Positions 54,484-64,000 of a stretch of DNA of 64,000 bases are shown here, piece after piece (the first letter of the stretch is position 1; every line of letters starts with the position of its first letter). A program made the translations under genes and the position numbers. Origin of the DNA: Shewanella acanthi (GTDB lineage: Bacteria > Pseudomonadota > Gammaproteobacteria > Enterobacterales > Shewanellaceae); the NCBI RefSeq assembly GCF_019457475.1, contig NZ_CP080413.1, positions 992,001-1,056,000 of the forward strand, in the 5' to 3' direction. Below the pieces are notes generated by a model. That model ran no database searches. It saw nothing but the letters and a program-made list of their open reading frames with translations, and was not told the DNA's origin.

Positions 54484-55362
54484 TTAATGGTGGACTTTAG
54501 GTTTAACAATAAACAAATCGGTTCTTAACTGGTTGATTAAGTTTCTCGCGGCATTGCCTTTAAAGGTGCTCAATATGCCTTTGTGCTCTGCACTGCCCAT
54601 CACCAGCATATTAACATTTAATCTTTTGGCCTCATCAGAAATCGTGTCTTCAGGAAGGCCTTCCTCAACGTGGAGATTACGTGGGTCTAGATGATAGCCG
54701 CGTGCGACCTCATTTAGTTTCTCTTTGTACTTTTCCCTTTCTGTTAACAATTTATGGGGCTGATGGTGGTGAAAACTCATGTAAAATGGGTCTGGTAAAT
54801 AACTGTTTATCAAATGAAGATCATTGGCTAATAGATTAGCTATGGATTTACTTTCTTCAATCAGGGTCTCGTTAAACTTTTGGTGGGAGAGATTTTCATT
54901 GTCGATTTCGAGTGCTGTCAAAATGTGACCATTTTCGTGCCAATCCTCGAGATCGACAAACATCACTGGAATATCGTCCAATTTTAACAATTGCCATTCA
55001 TCGGCAATCAAAAATTCATTGAAAAAGGGTGGATAGAATTTATGACTGACAATAACAAGATCATACTTGAGTTGTTTGCATTCGTTTACAACCGCATTGT
55101 GAATAGAGTGAGATTGGCATTCTTTTATTTCAATTGGCTGGTTTCTATCAGGGTAAGCTAGGATAGGTTTGCGTGAACCATTGATTTTATTTCTAGGTTT
55201 ATCTCGATGAAGTAAAAGATTTAAATTGAAGTTATGGGTACGTTTCACTTTCAAAATGGTTAATGAAGCTTGGCATTTCCTGGCTAATACAACTGACTTT
55301 TTAATCACCGCGTTGGGGGGAATTGAGTCATCAACCGCCGCAAGAATATGCTGGAATGACAT
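54484..55362 (-). CDS. tandem universal stress protein
   Basis: A 292-aa cytoplasmic protein with two Usp domains. The first opens with FQHILAAVDDSIPP, and the second retains the nucleotide-binding tail VNMLVMGSAEHKGILSTFKGNAARNLINQ (MLVMGSAEHKG, NAARNLINQ), the GxxG-type Usp signature. The first copy lacks a clear equivalent. The arrangement is like UspE. The specific stress cannot be inferred. Confidence 0.82.
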   Translation of the reverse strand: MSFQHILAAVDDSIPPNAVIKKSVVLARKCQASLTILKVKRTHNFNLNLLLHRDKPRNKINGSRKPILAYPDRNQPIEIKECQSHSIHNAVVNECKQLKYDLVIVSHKFYPPFFNEFLIADEWQLLKLDDIPVMFVDLEDWHENGHILTALEIDNENLSHQKFNETLIEESKSIANLLANDLHLINSYLPDPFYMSFHHHQPHKLLTEREKYKEKLNEVARGYHLDPRNLHVEEGLPEDTISDEAKRLNVNMLVMGSAEHKGILSTFKGNAARNLINQLRTDLFIVKPKVHH

Positions 55363-55851
55363 GTCAATCTCCTATTGACTAGATGGGGATTTAAGTTTAG
55401 GAGAGTAAGTTTTTTACGGTAATATTAATTATCGCTATCAGCTATGTGTTCTAGTTTTTATTAATCTATAAAAATATACATCTATATAATTCAGAGTATT
55501 AGTTAATGGTAAATTTTATGCATCTTAATATTTATTATAATTATCGGTATTTATATTCTTTAAAATTAGAAACTGATGTCTAAATGTTTCTGTTTAATGA
55601 ATATTGTAAATATTTATTAGATGGTATGATTATAAAATGGATTATATAGATTATTGGAAATAAATGCTGTTAGCCAAGAGGGGATAAACGGGTTTTAAAA
55701 TTGTTCTCGCAGAAAATACCATTATTAATTTAAAGCTGCTTATAAAATACCTTATATAGTGACAGAAGGTAAAATGCCCTTGTTCAAGTTTACACGATGA
55801 AAATATTCGAGAGTGAATTTGAACAAGGGGTAAGATATTTATCTTATTTTA
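55363..55851. other. AT-rich intergenic region with recN terminator hairpin
   Basis: This 489-base region is strongly AT-rich and shows no gene. An inverted repeat with arms at 55777-55794 and 55813-55829 (CCCTTGTTCAA core) lies just past the recN stop and probably terminates recN on the minus strand. The rest should include the promoter of the universal stress protein gene. Confidence 0.5.
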
Positions 55852-57510
55852 CTATTGTAGTAGCTCTCGTGCGTTGGCTAAGGTGTTACTAGTGATGGTA
55901 TCTCCGCCCAATAATCTGGCGAGTTCTTGGATCCGCTGTTCCCTATCGAGTGCCATCATTGTCGTTTCAGTACTACCCGCCTTGTTAAATTTATTAACAA
56001 ACATATGCTGATGACCATTTCCCGCAACTTGGGGTAAGTGAGTCACACATAGCACCTGCGTAGACTCCCCTAAGCTACGCAGCATGCGTCCCACTACGGC
56101 TGCGGTAGGACCTGAAATTCCAACATCCACTTCGTCAAAAATCAGTGTCGGTGTTGAAACTTTTTTTGCGGTAATGACTTGAATACCTAAACCAATACGC
56201 GACAATTCCCCGCCTGATGCTACGCGGGAGATAGGTTGAAGTGGTTGACCTGGGTTTGTTGTTACTAAAAATTCCACATGGTCACTGCCATTAACTGACA
56301 TAGCGTTAGGATTAAAACTCACTTCGATAGTGAACTTGCCCTTAGGCATATTTAACTCGTGGATAGATTGAGTTACAAGCTTATCGAGTTCCTTAGCGTA
56401 ACGTGAACGGCTTTGGCTTAACTTCTGTGCATTTGTAAAATAGCTGACTTTACTGGCTTCGACCTGTTGCTGAATTTCTTCTAGCTTGGTTTCATCGTCA
56501 TCGAGGGTTGTAAGCTCGGTTTTCAATGCTAAGTGATGTTCAGCCAGTTTTTCAGGACTAACATGGTGCTTACGAGCCAGTTGCATTGCCTTTGATAGAC
56601 GTTCTTCAAGGTAGGCAAAATGCGCTGGGTCGAGTTCTAACTTACTCAAGTAATGCTGCAGCTCTCCAGCGCTTTCCTGTACTTGGATAAGGGCCTCATT
56701 GAGCATAGTGCTGACATTGCTTAGGGCTGGATCATATTCCTGTAGATTATCTGTAAGAGAGGTGACCTTATTGAGCAATGACTCTATCGTGCTGTCGTCA
56801 CCTTCGGTAAGTAGATATAGGCTAGCCTGGCAGGTATCCACTAATTCGGAGCCATTAGCTAAGCGTTTATGCTCCTGTTCTATCTCCTCGAATTCGCCCA
56901 ATTTCAGGTCGAACTCATCTAGCTCTTCTACTTGATATTGCAGTAGTTGCTTACGGGCAATGCGCTCCTGCTGTGAAGCTTCGAGTTGTCTCAGTTCAGC
57001 TTCAATTTGTTTACAGCGCTGGTAACTTGCTGCGACGGTATCAAGTAGTATTTTATGGTTGGCATAACTGTCTAAAAGAGTGAGTTGATGCTCGCTCTTG
57101 AGCATGGCATGGTGCGCATGTTGACCGTGGATGCCGACTAATAGTTGCCCAAGCATTTTGAGTTGGGTCAGCGGTACGGGATTACCGTTAATATAGGCGC
57201 GTGAGCGGCCATCATTGCCAATAGTACGGCGCAGTATGCACTCCTCATCAAGCTCGAGATCGTTATCCTCTAACCAGCGTTTAGCCAGTGGTACATCCTC
57301 TAAAGAGAATCGGGCACTGACTTCCGTTTTGCTAGCGCCAGGCCTAACGCTGCTGGCGTCGGCTCGATTGCCAAGGCATAAACCTAAGGCGTCGATGGCA
57401 ATAGATTTACCCGCGCCGGTTTCACCCGTAATACTGGTCATGCCGGGACGGAAATCCAGCTCGAGAAAACGTACGATAGCGAAGTTATTGATGCTGAGTT
57501 GGCAAAGCAT
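55852..57510 (-). CDS. recN: DNA repair protein RecN
   Basis: An SMC-like ATPase of 552 aa for double-strand break repair, SOS-induced. Walker A GETGAGKS is near residue 31, coiled coils occupy about 160-370, and Walker B LIFDEVDVGISG is near 468. MLCQLSINNFAIV at 57510 is the family start. An in-frame upstream start at 57543 overlaps a LexA box and is not used. Confidence 0.96.
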   Translation of the reverse strand: MLCQLSINNFAIVRFLELDFRPGMTSITGETGAGKSIAIDALGLCLGNRADASSVRPGASKTEVSARFSLEDVPLAKRWLEDNDLELDEECILRRTIGNDGRSRAYINGNPVPLTQLKMLGQLLVGIHGQHAHHAMLKSEHQLTLLDSYANHKILLDTVAASYQRCKQIEAELRQLEASQQERIARKQLLQYQVEELDEFDLKLGEFEEIEQEHKRLANGSELVDTCQASLYLLTEGDDSTIESLLNKVTSLTDNLQEYDPALSNVSTMLNEALIQVQESAGELQHYLSKLELDPAHFAYLEERLSKAMQLARKHHVSPEKLAEHHLALKTELTTLDDDETKLEEIQQQVEASKVSYFTNAQKLSQSRSRYAKELDKLVTQSIHELNMPKGKFTIEVSFNPNAMSVNGSDHVEFLVTTNPGQPLQPISRVASGGELSRIGLGIQVITAKKVSTPTLIFDEVDVGISGPTAAVVGRMLRSLGESTQVLCVTHLPQVAGNGHQHMFVNKFNKAGSTETTMMALDREQRIQELARLLGGDTITSNTLANARELLQ

Positions 57511-57542
57511 AGTGCATTCCTGTCGAAAAATATACCAAACCA

Positions 57543-57580
57543 CTGTATTGATAAACAGTATATACTGAATTTATATACAG
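57543..57580 (-). promoter_or_regulatory. two LexA (SOS) boxes upstream of recN
   Basis: CTGTATTGATAAACAG (57543-57558) matches CTGT-N8-ACAG exactly. A second box (57565-57580) reads CTGTATATAAATTCAG on the minus strand, one mismatch from consensus. Both lie just upstream of the recN start. Confidence 0.88.
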
Positions 57581-57638
57581 TAAAGTGGGGCTGGCGAATA
57601 ATCATCAGTCCATGAAATATAAAATCACAACAATATGT

Positions 57639-58613
57639 TTACGCTAGTTTTTTTATTAATTCATCGAGAAGGGGTAAGCTTATAAAACTGACTAGGGTGC
57701 CAAAAAGTATGCCCTGTGCACTACTGGATGCTTTGGTGTCGTATCGTTGGGCGAGCAGATACACACTTGCCGCAGTGGGGAGAGCGCTTAAAATCACACC
57801 CATCATCAGGTAATCGCCGCTGACACCGAAGGTCTTGAGCAAGAGATAAACCAGTAGTGGCAGCAAAAACAGCTTCAGAAAGTTAATCAGGCTAAGTTCG
57901 AGTAGCTGTTTTGCGTTAAGGAGCGGGGAATCTTTCTGATAGCGCATGGCCTTAGCGAGCACCATGCCTATGGCAAACAATGCACATGGGCTGGAAGTAT
58001 TGCCAATTTGCTGCGTCATCATTACGACACTGTCTGGTAGTGTGATACCTAGCGCTGAAATCATGACGCCTATTAAGCAGCCTAAAACAATAGGGTTTTT
58101 ACTCACAGCTAGTAACATGATAACAGGCGCAGAATGTTTTCTTTGGCTGTTAGTGGCTAATTCTAAACTCACTAAGGCGACGGCGAACATCAACACCGAA
58201 AGTAAGCTTGCGATGGCCGCCGCTACAAGAGCACTTTGTTTGCCAGGAAACAGAATGATTAACAGCGGTATACCAATAAAGGCGGTATTGCCAAAGGTGG
58301 TATTTAGCGCCCTGATCGCGGCGATGCCAGTTTTTTTAGGTTCAACGGCTAAGGACAACCCAAAGCAAATCAGGTAGACAATAATTAACCCAATACCATA
58401 ACCACCAATAAATCCCCACTGTAGGATTTCATCTAAGGGTTGTCTGGCTAATGAAATCAGTAATATGGCAGGGAAAGCAATATAGTAAACATACTGATTT
58501 AATATATGGTCGGTGTCCGCTGGGAGTAATTTTAGTCTTTGGACAAGGGCGCCCAATAACATGATCCCGAAGACGGCAAACAGAGGGGTTAATATCGTCA
58601 TGCCCTCACTCAT
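57639..58613 (-). CDS. AEC-family membrane transporter
   Basis: A 324-aa inner-membrane protein with about ten helices and the auxin-efflux-carrier (AEC) fold. PLFAVFGIMLLGALVQRL starts the first helix pair; FGNTAFIGIPLLI and NTSSPCALFAIGMVLA occur in the two inverted repeats. Bacterial members move carboxylates such as malate, or are of unknown substrate. AAAAGG abuts the first ATG; MTILTPLF at 58601 is an alternative start. Confidence 0.82.
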   Translation of the reverse strand: MSEGMTILTPLFAVFGIMLLGALVQRLKLLPADTDHILNQYVYYIAFPAILLISLARQPLDEILQWGFIGGYGIGLIIVYLICFGLSLAVEPKKTGIAAIRALNTTFGNTAFIGIPLLIILFPGKQSALVAAAIASLLSVLMFAVALVSLELATNSQRKHSAPVIMLLAVSKNPIVLGCLIGVMISALGITLPDSVVMMTQQIGNTSSPCALFAIGMVLAKAMRYQKDSPLLNAKQLLELSLINFLKLFLLPLLVYLLLKTFGVSGDYLMMGVILSALPTAASVYLLAQRYDTKASSSAQGILFGTLVSFISLPLLDELIKKLA

Positions 58614-58822
58614 CCTTTTATGCTCGGCTAGCTGATACTGTAATCGACAACAATAGGAGTTATTGCGCTGTATTTACAGCAAATTAACACAGTTTGGCCA
58701 TGAGAAGCTATTAAGCTATGGTCGTAGTTTGGCGGTTTTTAAAGTTTAAAACACAGTATCGTTCTGAAATCTATCCCAATGATTACAGTCTTTATCAGGA
58801 GTGAAAGGAAGGAATTGTGTTC

Positions 58823-58844
58823 AGTGGCGGAAAACTCCGCCACT
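58823..58844. repeat. 9-bp hairpin AGTGGCGGA/TCCGCCACT
   Basis: A perfect stem with loop AAAC lies about 50 bases downstream of the yjaG stop on the minus strand. No U-run follows, so a terminator role is uncertain. Confidence 0.4.
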
Positions 58845-58890
58845 CATGTTCATAGTGTTCGCTTTAGGCCGTTAATATTGGACCGTTAAA

Positions 58891-59490
58891 TTAGGCCATG
58901 CTGATGCCAATATTCGACACACCGGCTGCAATTAAATCCTTACGTAGGCCTTTCACAAGCTCTGCAGTAATTTTGGGATTTTCTTCAATGATTTCTAAGA
59001 GGGAGTTTTGCAGCTCGCGCTCTTCTTCCATGACTTCATGGGAGAACACAAAGTCATCTAATGCTTCATCGGTGAGTTCAACATCACAGATTGTTTCAAT
59101 GTAATTAGCCACAGTGCTTGAGGATAACTTACTGATGTTAGTGATATCTTCCTCAATGTCCCCTTGTATAGCACCGAGTAAGGTTGAAAGTGCTACAACA
59201 GCATCCATAGCAGGGTATACACCGTAGGAGTCAAAGTCTGCGGGTTCTGGGGTGTTATCCTCTAGACGTTGCAGATGGACATCGATATTAAATTTAAGCT
59301 TAATGTCGTACTGGGATTGCCATAAAAGCTCAAGCACTGTGCTTAATACCGTTGGGTCACCAAACTCACAAACCTCTGAAAACAGTTGATAGTTAGGTAA
59401 CATGCGTTGACAAAGGGCGATGGCGAAGAGTTTCTTTTGAGGTAATTCTAACGCCTTTAACCGCTTAAAAAAGCCCGTTTTTTTAGTCAT
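58891..59490 (-). CDS. yjaG: YjaG / DUF416-family protein
   Basis: A 199-aa acidic soluble protein of the conserved DUF416 family, function unknown. It has FKRLKALELPQKKLFAIALCQRMLPNY (FKRLKALELPQKKL, FAIALCQRMLPNY) at the N-terminus and YPAMDAVVALSTLLGAI in the middle, family-specific blocks. It overlaps the 3' end of barA by 8 bases, so translation is coupled. Confidence 0.85.
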   Translation of the reverse strand: MTKKTGFFKRLKALELPQKKLFAIALCQRMLPNYQLFSEVCEFGDPTVLSTVLELLWQSQYDIKLKFNIDVHLQRLEDNTPEPADFDSYGVYPAMDAVVALSTLLGAIQGDIEEDITNISKLSSSTVANYIETICDVELTDEALDDFVFSHEVMEEERELQNSLLEIIEENPKITAELVKGLRKDLIAAGVSNIGISMA

Positions 59491-62269
59491 TTGTTATTTC
59501 CGCTGATAGCTGGGATAGCACTTGTTTTGCCGCCGATTCTACCTTAGTTAACTCATCAAGTAACTCTAGTATTTCAGGTTCGAGATCTTCAACACGCCCA
59601 TTACGCTTTAATGCTAACTCAATTTCTTGGCACAGACGTTGAGTTGTTGGGACACCACAGTAGCAGCTTGCGCCATGAAGTTTATGAATAATATTGAGCA
59701 TGCCTTGATGATCGCTTCGAGCTAACGCGGTTTCGATTGTTTCAACCGTTTGTGGCAGCGAGTTAATGAGCATTTGCAACATATCCAGTGCCAAATCTTG
59801 TTTATTATTGGCTTGGCTGAGGCAGAGTTCCCAATTCAGAGTATGTAGATCAAAATGGGTAAATTTAGGTTTAGTGACCCAGCGATGGATAACATCCTTT
59901 AACGCATCTTCATCGATAGGTTTTGGCAAATAACCATCCATGCCACTTCCCAGAATCAGTTCACGTTCCTCAGCAATGGCGTGGGCGGTGACGGCAATAA
60001 TAGGGGTATTTCGATTGATTGAATCTTGACGGATTTTTTTCGTTGCACTGATGCCGTCGGTACCCGGCATTTGAATATCCATAAAAATCAGATCGAAGTT
60101 GTGTTCCTTAGCTTGTTTGATCGCTTCTTCACCGCTGTTTACCGCGGTAACATTTGTCACTAGTTCATTAAGTAGAGTGTCGATGAGTTTTAGGTTGGCA
60201 AAGTTGTCATCGACAGCCAACACATGGATTGGGATACGCTCTGATGGAGGTAGAAGAGTGGCGGCAGGTGTAATGCCATAATCCATCGGTGGATAGAGCA
60301 TGTTTCGTGCGAGTTGGTGCTCTCCTACGGGTAAGTTAATCACCACGTCGGCGTTAGGGCGAATAAATTGCAAAGCCTCTTGTTGCTGACAATCAAATAG
60401 TACAATAAGGCATTCTGTTTTTTGCTTAGCAAGATTCAGGGTGCTGATCAATTGATTGATATCATTAAATCCATGGCAACTTATCAGCATATAGTTGTAA
60501 ACATTTTCTGTGGTAGCCAAGGTGGTCAGCAGATTGGCAATATGCTGATGGTGGGTAACTTTAGTTTCCCAAAGGTTCAGTTGACGACTCAAAACCGAAT
60601 GGGAAAGTACCCTAGGTTCATAGAATAGAACGCTCTTGTCCTTGAGTTTTTCAAGGGGGAGTGAGTCACCAATTTGGAATTGTCCAAGGCCTAAAGGCAG
60701 GGTAAACCAGAAGTTAGAGCCTTTGCCCACGGTGGAGGTAAAACCAATCTGTCCACCCATCTGGTTCACTAAGCGTTTGGTAATGACAAGCCCAAGGCCT
60801 GTGCCACCGAATCGACGGGAAATAGAAGAGTCGGCCTGACCGAAAGCTTGGAACAAATAATCCTGTTGATTGTCATCGATACCAATCCCGGTATCGACAA
60901 TATCGCAGCGCAGCACGACTTCTTCATCGGATTGGGCCTGTAAATCTAATTTCACCAGTACGCTGCCTGCATCGGTAAACTTAATGGCGTTTCCGACGAG
61001 GTTATTGATGATCTGACACACTCGAATAGCATCGCCATTGACGTTATCGGGCACATTGGGGGCAATATCGATAACCAGTTCAAGTCCTTTGTTTTGGGCG
61101 CTGCCTGAGATGAGAGTAATGGTTTCACTTAATGTTTCCCTCAAACCGAAGGGCATATTCTCAAGCACCATTTTGCCCGCTTCGAGTTTTGAGAAGTCTA
61201 AAATGTCGTTGATGATAGCTAGCAGGTTATTGGCGCTACGTTCAATGGTGTTGATGTAGTCGATTTGGCTCGAATGAAGGGGGGTTTTCACTAACTGGCG
61301 TGCAAAACCTATCACCCCATTGAGCGGGGTGCGAAGTTCGTGGGACATATTGGCCAAGAACTCAGATTTAATTCGACTGGCTTCTAGGGCGCGCTTTTTC
61401 GCAAGATCTAACTCTACGTTTTGAATTTCAATTTGCTCCAAGGTTTCCCGCAGATCCGAGGTCGCTTGGTCGATATTTTGTTGCATTTCATCGTGATATT
61501 CCGACAGGGAACTTGCCATCGCATTAATCCCCCGCTTAAGCAGATCCAGTTCACCAATCAGATTGCCATCGAGTCTGGCATCAAGCTTCCCCTCACGGAT
61601 TTTCGCCACCACGCGCACCATTTCTGTGATGGGCTGGGTGACGTTTTTTACTAAGCGGAAGGTGAACAGCAAGTTTAATTGCACACCGATCAACACAATA
61701 ATAAAGGCTGCTACAGCAACTCTATGTTGTTCCAGTAGTGCCTTTTCTTTATTGATGATAATAGAAATATACCCCAGCATTTCACCATTATCGGTTTGAA
61801 TATCGTAATTGACGGGGGCAGCTCCCTTGGGGGGGATATTGGCAAAAATGGGAGAACGTAAAATTAAACTGTCGCCAACATGTTCAATTTCGGTTTTATG
61901 CAGGTTATTAAGCGCCTCTTTGTAGCGCATGATTTCGAAATCTTTGTGGTAATGCGAGGTAACAAATAGCTGATTTTTAATGTCAAAAATGGCGATGGAC
62001 TTAACGAGCGGAGATTTGCTTAATTGCGCTGCAGCAAGTAGCCGTTTTGTAGCTTCTCTATTATTGGCGACCAGTCCCACTTCACTGGCAATCGCCAAGG
62101 GCTCGATAATATTACTTCCTTGTTCAATCAAGGTATCTTCGAGTTCATAGAAGCGATTTATGGTAAAGTAGCTACCAAGTAGAATACCGACTAAGATCGT
62201 CGGCGCGAGCGCCAGTACTAGAACCCAGGAACGTAAGCTGTATTTGGTCATGTTGTTGACTGGGTTCAT
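59483..62269 (-). CDS. barA: hybrid sensor histidine kinase BarA
   Basis: A 928-aa inner-membrane tripartite kinase, normally the partner of UvrY/SirA in control of Csr small RNAs. Order: two helices around a periplasmic loop (helices near 15-35 and 175-195), HAMP, the histidine box NMSHELRTPLNGVIGF near residue 308, ATPase domain with FGQADSSISRRFGGTGLGL (FGQADSSIS, RRFGGTGLGL), receiver with LIFMDIQMPGTDG near 729, and Hpt with HKLHGAS near 862. An alternative start at 62251 (MTKYSLRSW) aligns with the E. coli protein; the first ATG has AGGAAACC upstream. rlmD is divergent next door. Confidence 0.95.
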   Translation of the reverse strand: MNPVNNMTKYSLRSWVLVLALAPTILVGILLGSYFTINRFYELEDTLIEQGSNIIEPLAIASEVGLVANNREATKRLLAAAQLSKSPLVKSIAIFDIKNQLFVTSHYHKDFEIMRYKEALNNLHKTEIEHVGDSLILRSPIFANIPPKGAAPVNYDIQTDNGEMLGYISIIINKEKALLEQHRVAVAAFIIVLIGVQLNLLFTFRLVKNVTQPITEMVRVVAKIREGKLDARLDGNLIGELDLLKRGINAMASSLSEYHDEMQQNIDQATSDLRETLEQIEIQNVELDLAKKRALEASRIKSEFLANMSHELRTPLNGVIGFARQLVKTPLHSSQIDYINTIERSANNLLAIINDILDFSKLEAGKMVLENMPFGLRETLSETITLISGSAQNKGLELVIDIAPNVPDNVNGDAIRVCQIINNLVGNAIKFTDAGSVLVKLDLQAQSDEEVVLRCDIVDTGIGIDDNQQDYLFQAFGQADSSISRRFGGTGLGLVITKRLVNQMGGQIGFTSTVGKGSNFWFTLPLGLGQFQIGDSLPLEKLKDKSVLFYEPRVLSHSVLSRQLNLWETKVTHHQHIANLLTTLATTENVYNYMLISCHGFNDINQLISTLNLAKQKTECLIVLFDCQQQEALQFIRPNADVVINLPVGEHQLARNMLYPPMDYGITPAATLLPPSERIPIHVLAVDDNFANLKLIDTLLNELVTNVTAVNSGEEAIKQAKEHNFDLIFMDIQMPGTDGISATKKIRQDSINRNTPIIAVTAHAIAEERELILGSGMDGYLPKPIDEDALKDVIHRWVTKPKFTHFDLHTLNWELCLSQANNKQDLALDMLQMLINSLPQTVETIETALARSDHQGMLNIIHKLHGASCYCGVPTTQRLCQEIELALKRNGRVEDLEPEILELLDELTKVESAAKQVLSQLSAEITND

Positions 62270-62370
62270 AAAGCTATGCGGTTTCCTAAGATCTAGGGAC
62301 GTAGTTAATGATATAAGACTGCCAGAAACAAGGCGGTCTTTACCAGTTTTTTATTGAGTTAGAGGCCGAA

Positions 62371-63738
62371 ATGGCACAATTTTTTAAAGCAAAACCAAAC
62401 AGTTCCAAACAGTTGTCCGCCAAGCAGTCATTCAATGTGACGCAACTTGATCATTTAGGGGCAGGTATAGCACAACATGAGGGTAAAGTCGTGTTTATCC
62501 CAGGTGCCCTGCCTAATGAAACCGTGCAGGCCCAATTGGTTGAACAGAAAAAGAATTATGCTCGCGCTAAATTAATTAAAGTCGAAACAAAAAGTGCAGA
62601 AAGGGTCGAGCCCCTTTGCCCCCATTATCACTCCTGCGGTGGTTGTGACTTACAGCATATGTCGCTAGATGGGCAGCGTGAGCACAAATCCGCAGCGCTT
62701 GTTGATATCATGGCTAAATTTGCCGGTGCCGAAGGTAACTTGGCTCCAGCACTAGCCAGTGAGGGGTGGCATTATCGTCGCCGAGCAAGATTAGCGACGC
62801 TTTTCGATAAAAACACTAAGCAGTTAAGCCTTGGTTTTCGTGCATCAGCAAGCAGTAAAGTCGTGCCAATTAGCCAATGTTTGGTGCTTGCCAAACCGCT
62901 ATCGGATTTAATCACGCCTTTTGCCAAATTGCTCAATCAATTAGCGGCTAAATCAAGCCTTGGTCACTTAGAACTTATTGATGCCGATAATGGCCATTTT
63001 GCGGTGCTTCGTATTACTAAGCCATTAAACGGTAAAGATATTGCTAAGCTTGGCCAATTTGCCGAGCAGCATGATATTCGTATCTGTTTACAGGATAACG
63101 AAGGTGTCTTCCACGGCGTGCGTGGTGAGACTAACGATACCTTAGTGATGCCTGAATATCAGTTGCTAGATACGGATGGGGCTCAACCTGAGCAAGCCGT
63201 GACACTTCAATTCACACCAGGAAACTTCGTGCAAGTGAATGCCGAGATTAACAAGGCGATGGTTGAGCAGGCGATGGCGTGGTTAAATCCTATCAAGGGC
63301 GAGCGTATCCTCGATCTGTTCTGTGGTATGGGTAATTTCAGTCTGCCATTAGCCCAAATGGGCGCCGATGTGATTGGGGTTGAGGGCGTAGCAGACATGG
63401 TGAGTCAAGCCCGGGTTAATGCGAAAGCTAATGGTTTAAACACGTTAACCTTCTTTCACGCCGACTTAAGTTCCGATTTATCCGCTGAGCCTTGGCTGGG
63501 TAAGATTGATAAATTATTGCTCGACCCTGCCCGTGCTGGTGCATTTGAGAGTTTACAGTGGCTGAAAAAAATGAAACCGCGTAGCGTAGTTTACGTGTCC
63601 TGTAATCCTGCCAGTCTTGCCCGTGACAGTGCTGTGTTGTTGGATCGGGGTTACAAGTTACAAAAGCTAGGTTTAATTGATATGTTCCCGCAGACCCATC
63701 ACATTGAAGCGATGGCATTATTTGAACTGAGCAAATAA
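62371..63738 (+). CDS. rlmD: 23S rRNA m5U1939 methyltransferase RlmD
   Basis: Methylates uridine 1939 of 23S rRNA with SAM, 455 aa. A TRAM domain (about 20-75), the [4Fe-4S] cysteines [13 protein letters not shown] (C-x5-C-x2-C), SAM-binding [14 protein letters not shown] and catalytic [12 protein letters not shown] are visible. Neighbouring barA and relA give the classic gammaproteobacterial order. Confidence 0.96.
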   Translation: MAQFFKAKPNSSKQLSAKQSFNVTQLDHLGAGIAQHEGKVVFIPGALPNETVQAQLVEQKKNYARAKLIKVETKSAERVEPLCPHYHSCGGCDLQHMSLDGQREHKSAALVDIMAKFAGAEGNLAPALASEGWHYRRRARLATLFDKNTKQLSLGFRASASSKVVPISQCLVLAKPLSDLITPFAKLLNQLAAKSSLGHLELIDADNGHFAVLRITKPLNGKDIAKLGQFAEQHDIRICLQDNEGVFHGVRGETNDTLVMPEYQLLDTDGAQPEQAVTLQFTPGNFVQVNAEINKAMVEQAMAWLNPIKGERILDLFCGMGNFSLPLAQMGADVIGVEGVADMVSQARVNAKANGLNTLTFFHADLSSDLSAEPWLGKIDKLLLDPARAGAFESLQWLKKMKPRSVVYVSCNPASLARDSAVLLDRGYKLQKLGLIDMFPQTHHIEAMALFELSK

Positions 63739-63865
63739 CGGCGTAATTGCGTAGCTTTCATAGGTACTGTGGTCTAAGTCATGACTTAAGGCATGGCGTA
63801 CTGAGGTGGAAAGTAAGCAAAGCGTTTGAATAACGTAAAAATTACCATTATTGAGCGTAATGGGT

Positions 63866-63893
63866 TTGACAAGCTCGTATCAATGCTGATGAT
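63866..63893 (+). promoter_or_regulatory. candidate relA promoter
   Basis: TTGACA at 63866-63871 and GATGAT at 63888-63893 with 16-base spacing form a plausible sigma-70 promoter for relA. Only the -35 is close to consensus. Confidence 0.35.
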
Positions 63894-63948
63894 TGGATAA
63901 TCGATGTGGTGCCACTCTTTTTGAGCACATAAAAGGAAATTTATTAAG

Positions 63949-64000
63949 ATGGTCTCTGTTCGCGAAGCGCACTTTAATGATCCCGATTTTCATATTGAAG
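63949..64000 (+). CDS. relA: (p)ppGpp synthetase RelA, 5' end only
   Basis: The last 52 bases translate MVSVREAHFNDPDFHIE, close to the RelA N-terminus, and lie downstream of rlmD as in E. coli. AAAAGGAA precedes the ATG by about 11 bases. The gene runs off the window edge. Confidence 0.85.
   Translation, partial: MVSVREAHFNDPDFHIE

Noticed and set aside
1..64000. CRISPR array, prophage or intact insertion sequence
   Set aside because: No series of regularly spaced direct repeats, no transposase or integrase reading frame, and no phage structural gene was seen.

Overview
The window looks like the chromosome of a Shewanella species (Gammaproteobacteria, Alteromonadales). This is inferred from gene content and order: the namesake Shewanella-like phosphatase, a RibBX-type riboflavin gene, the O2-independent ubiquinone genes ubiT/ubiU/ubiV, many cyclic-di-GMP proteins, and the barA-rlmD-relA neighbourhood shared with other gammaproteobacteria. 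There are about 53 protein genes, the last (relA) cut by the window edge. I found no rRNA or tRNA gene, CRISPR array, intact insertion sequence or prophage.

Layout. 1-6.6 kb: serB, an alpha/beta hydrolase, a large double-PilZ protein, radA and a small PilZ protein. 6.6-14 kb: a purine permease behind a long structured leader, a CBS protein, a two-gene lipid unit (OlsF-like two-domain acyltransferase plus LpxH-like phosphatase) and a YjiH-type membrane protein. 14-19.3 kb: a DUF998 protein, then ubiV and ubiU divergent from ubiT, then the ferredoxin yfhL with the tRNA hydroxylase trhP. 19.6-22.1 kb: an HDOD protein followed by a GGDEF/EAL phosphodiesterase. 22.1-27.6 kb is the most accessory-looking part: a two-gene secreted metalloprotease cassette, long AT-rich gaps, and a GNAT acetyltransferase flanked by integron attC-like structures. 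27.8-32.5 kb: a divergent second adenylosuccinate synthetase opposite a LysR regulator, a periplasmic solute-binding protein and a tandem HD-GYP protein.

32.8-37.2 kb holds the best candidate for an undescribed system. It is a tightly overlapping operon encoding a periplasmic cupredoxin-like protein, a membrane GGDEF/EAL sensor with a broken GGDEF motif, a DUF3034 outer-membrane-type protein and a lipoprotein truncated haemoglobin. The arrangement suggests a copper- or haem-based envelope sensor controlling c-di-GMP.

37-46.6 kb: a NYN protein, an RND efflux pair, a Shelph phosphatase, a DUF389 protein and ettA. 46.8-54.4 kb is a conserved core: glyA, nrdR, ribD, riboflavin synthase, ribBX, ribH, nusB, thiL, pgpA. 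54.5-64 kb: a universal stress protein, recN with two LexA boxes, an AEC transporter, yjaG-barA, rlmD and the start of relA.

Themes: c-di-GMP signalling (two PilZ, two EAL and one HD-GYP protein, plus an HDOD protein), anaerobic metabolism (three U32-family Fe-S proteins), riboflavin supply and envelope functions. Most intergenic ends carry clear intrinsic terminators; two of these are exact reverse complements of each other 27 kb apart.
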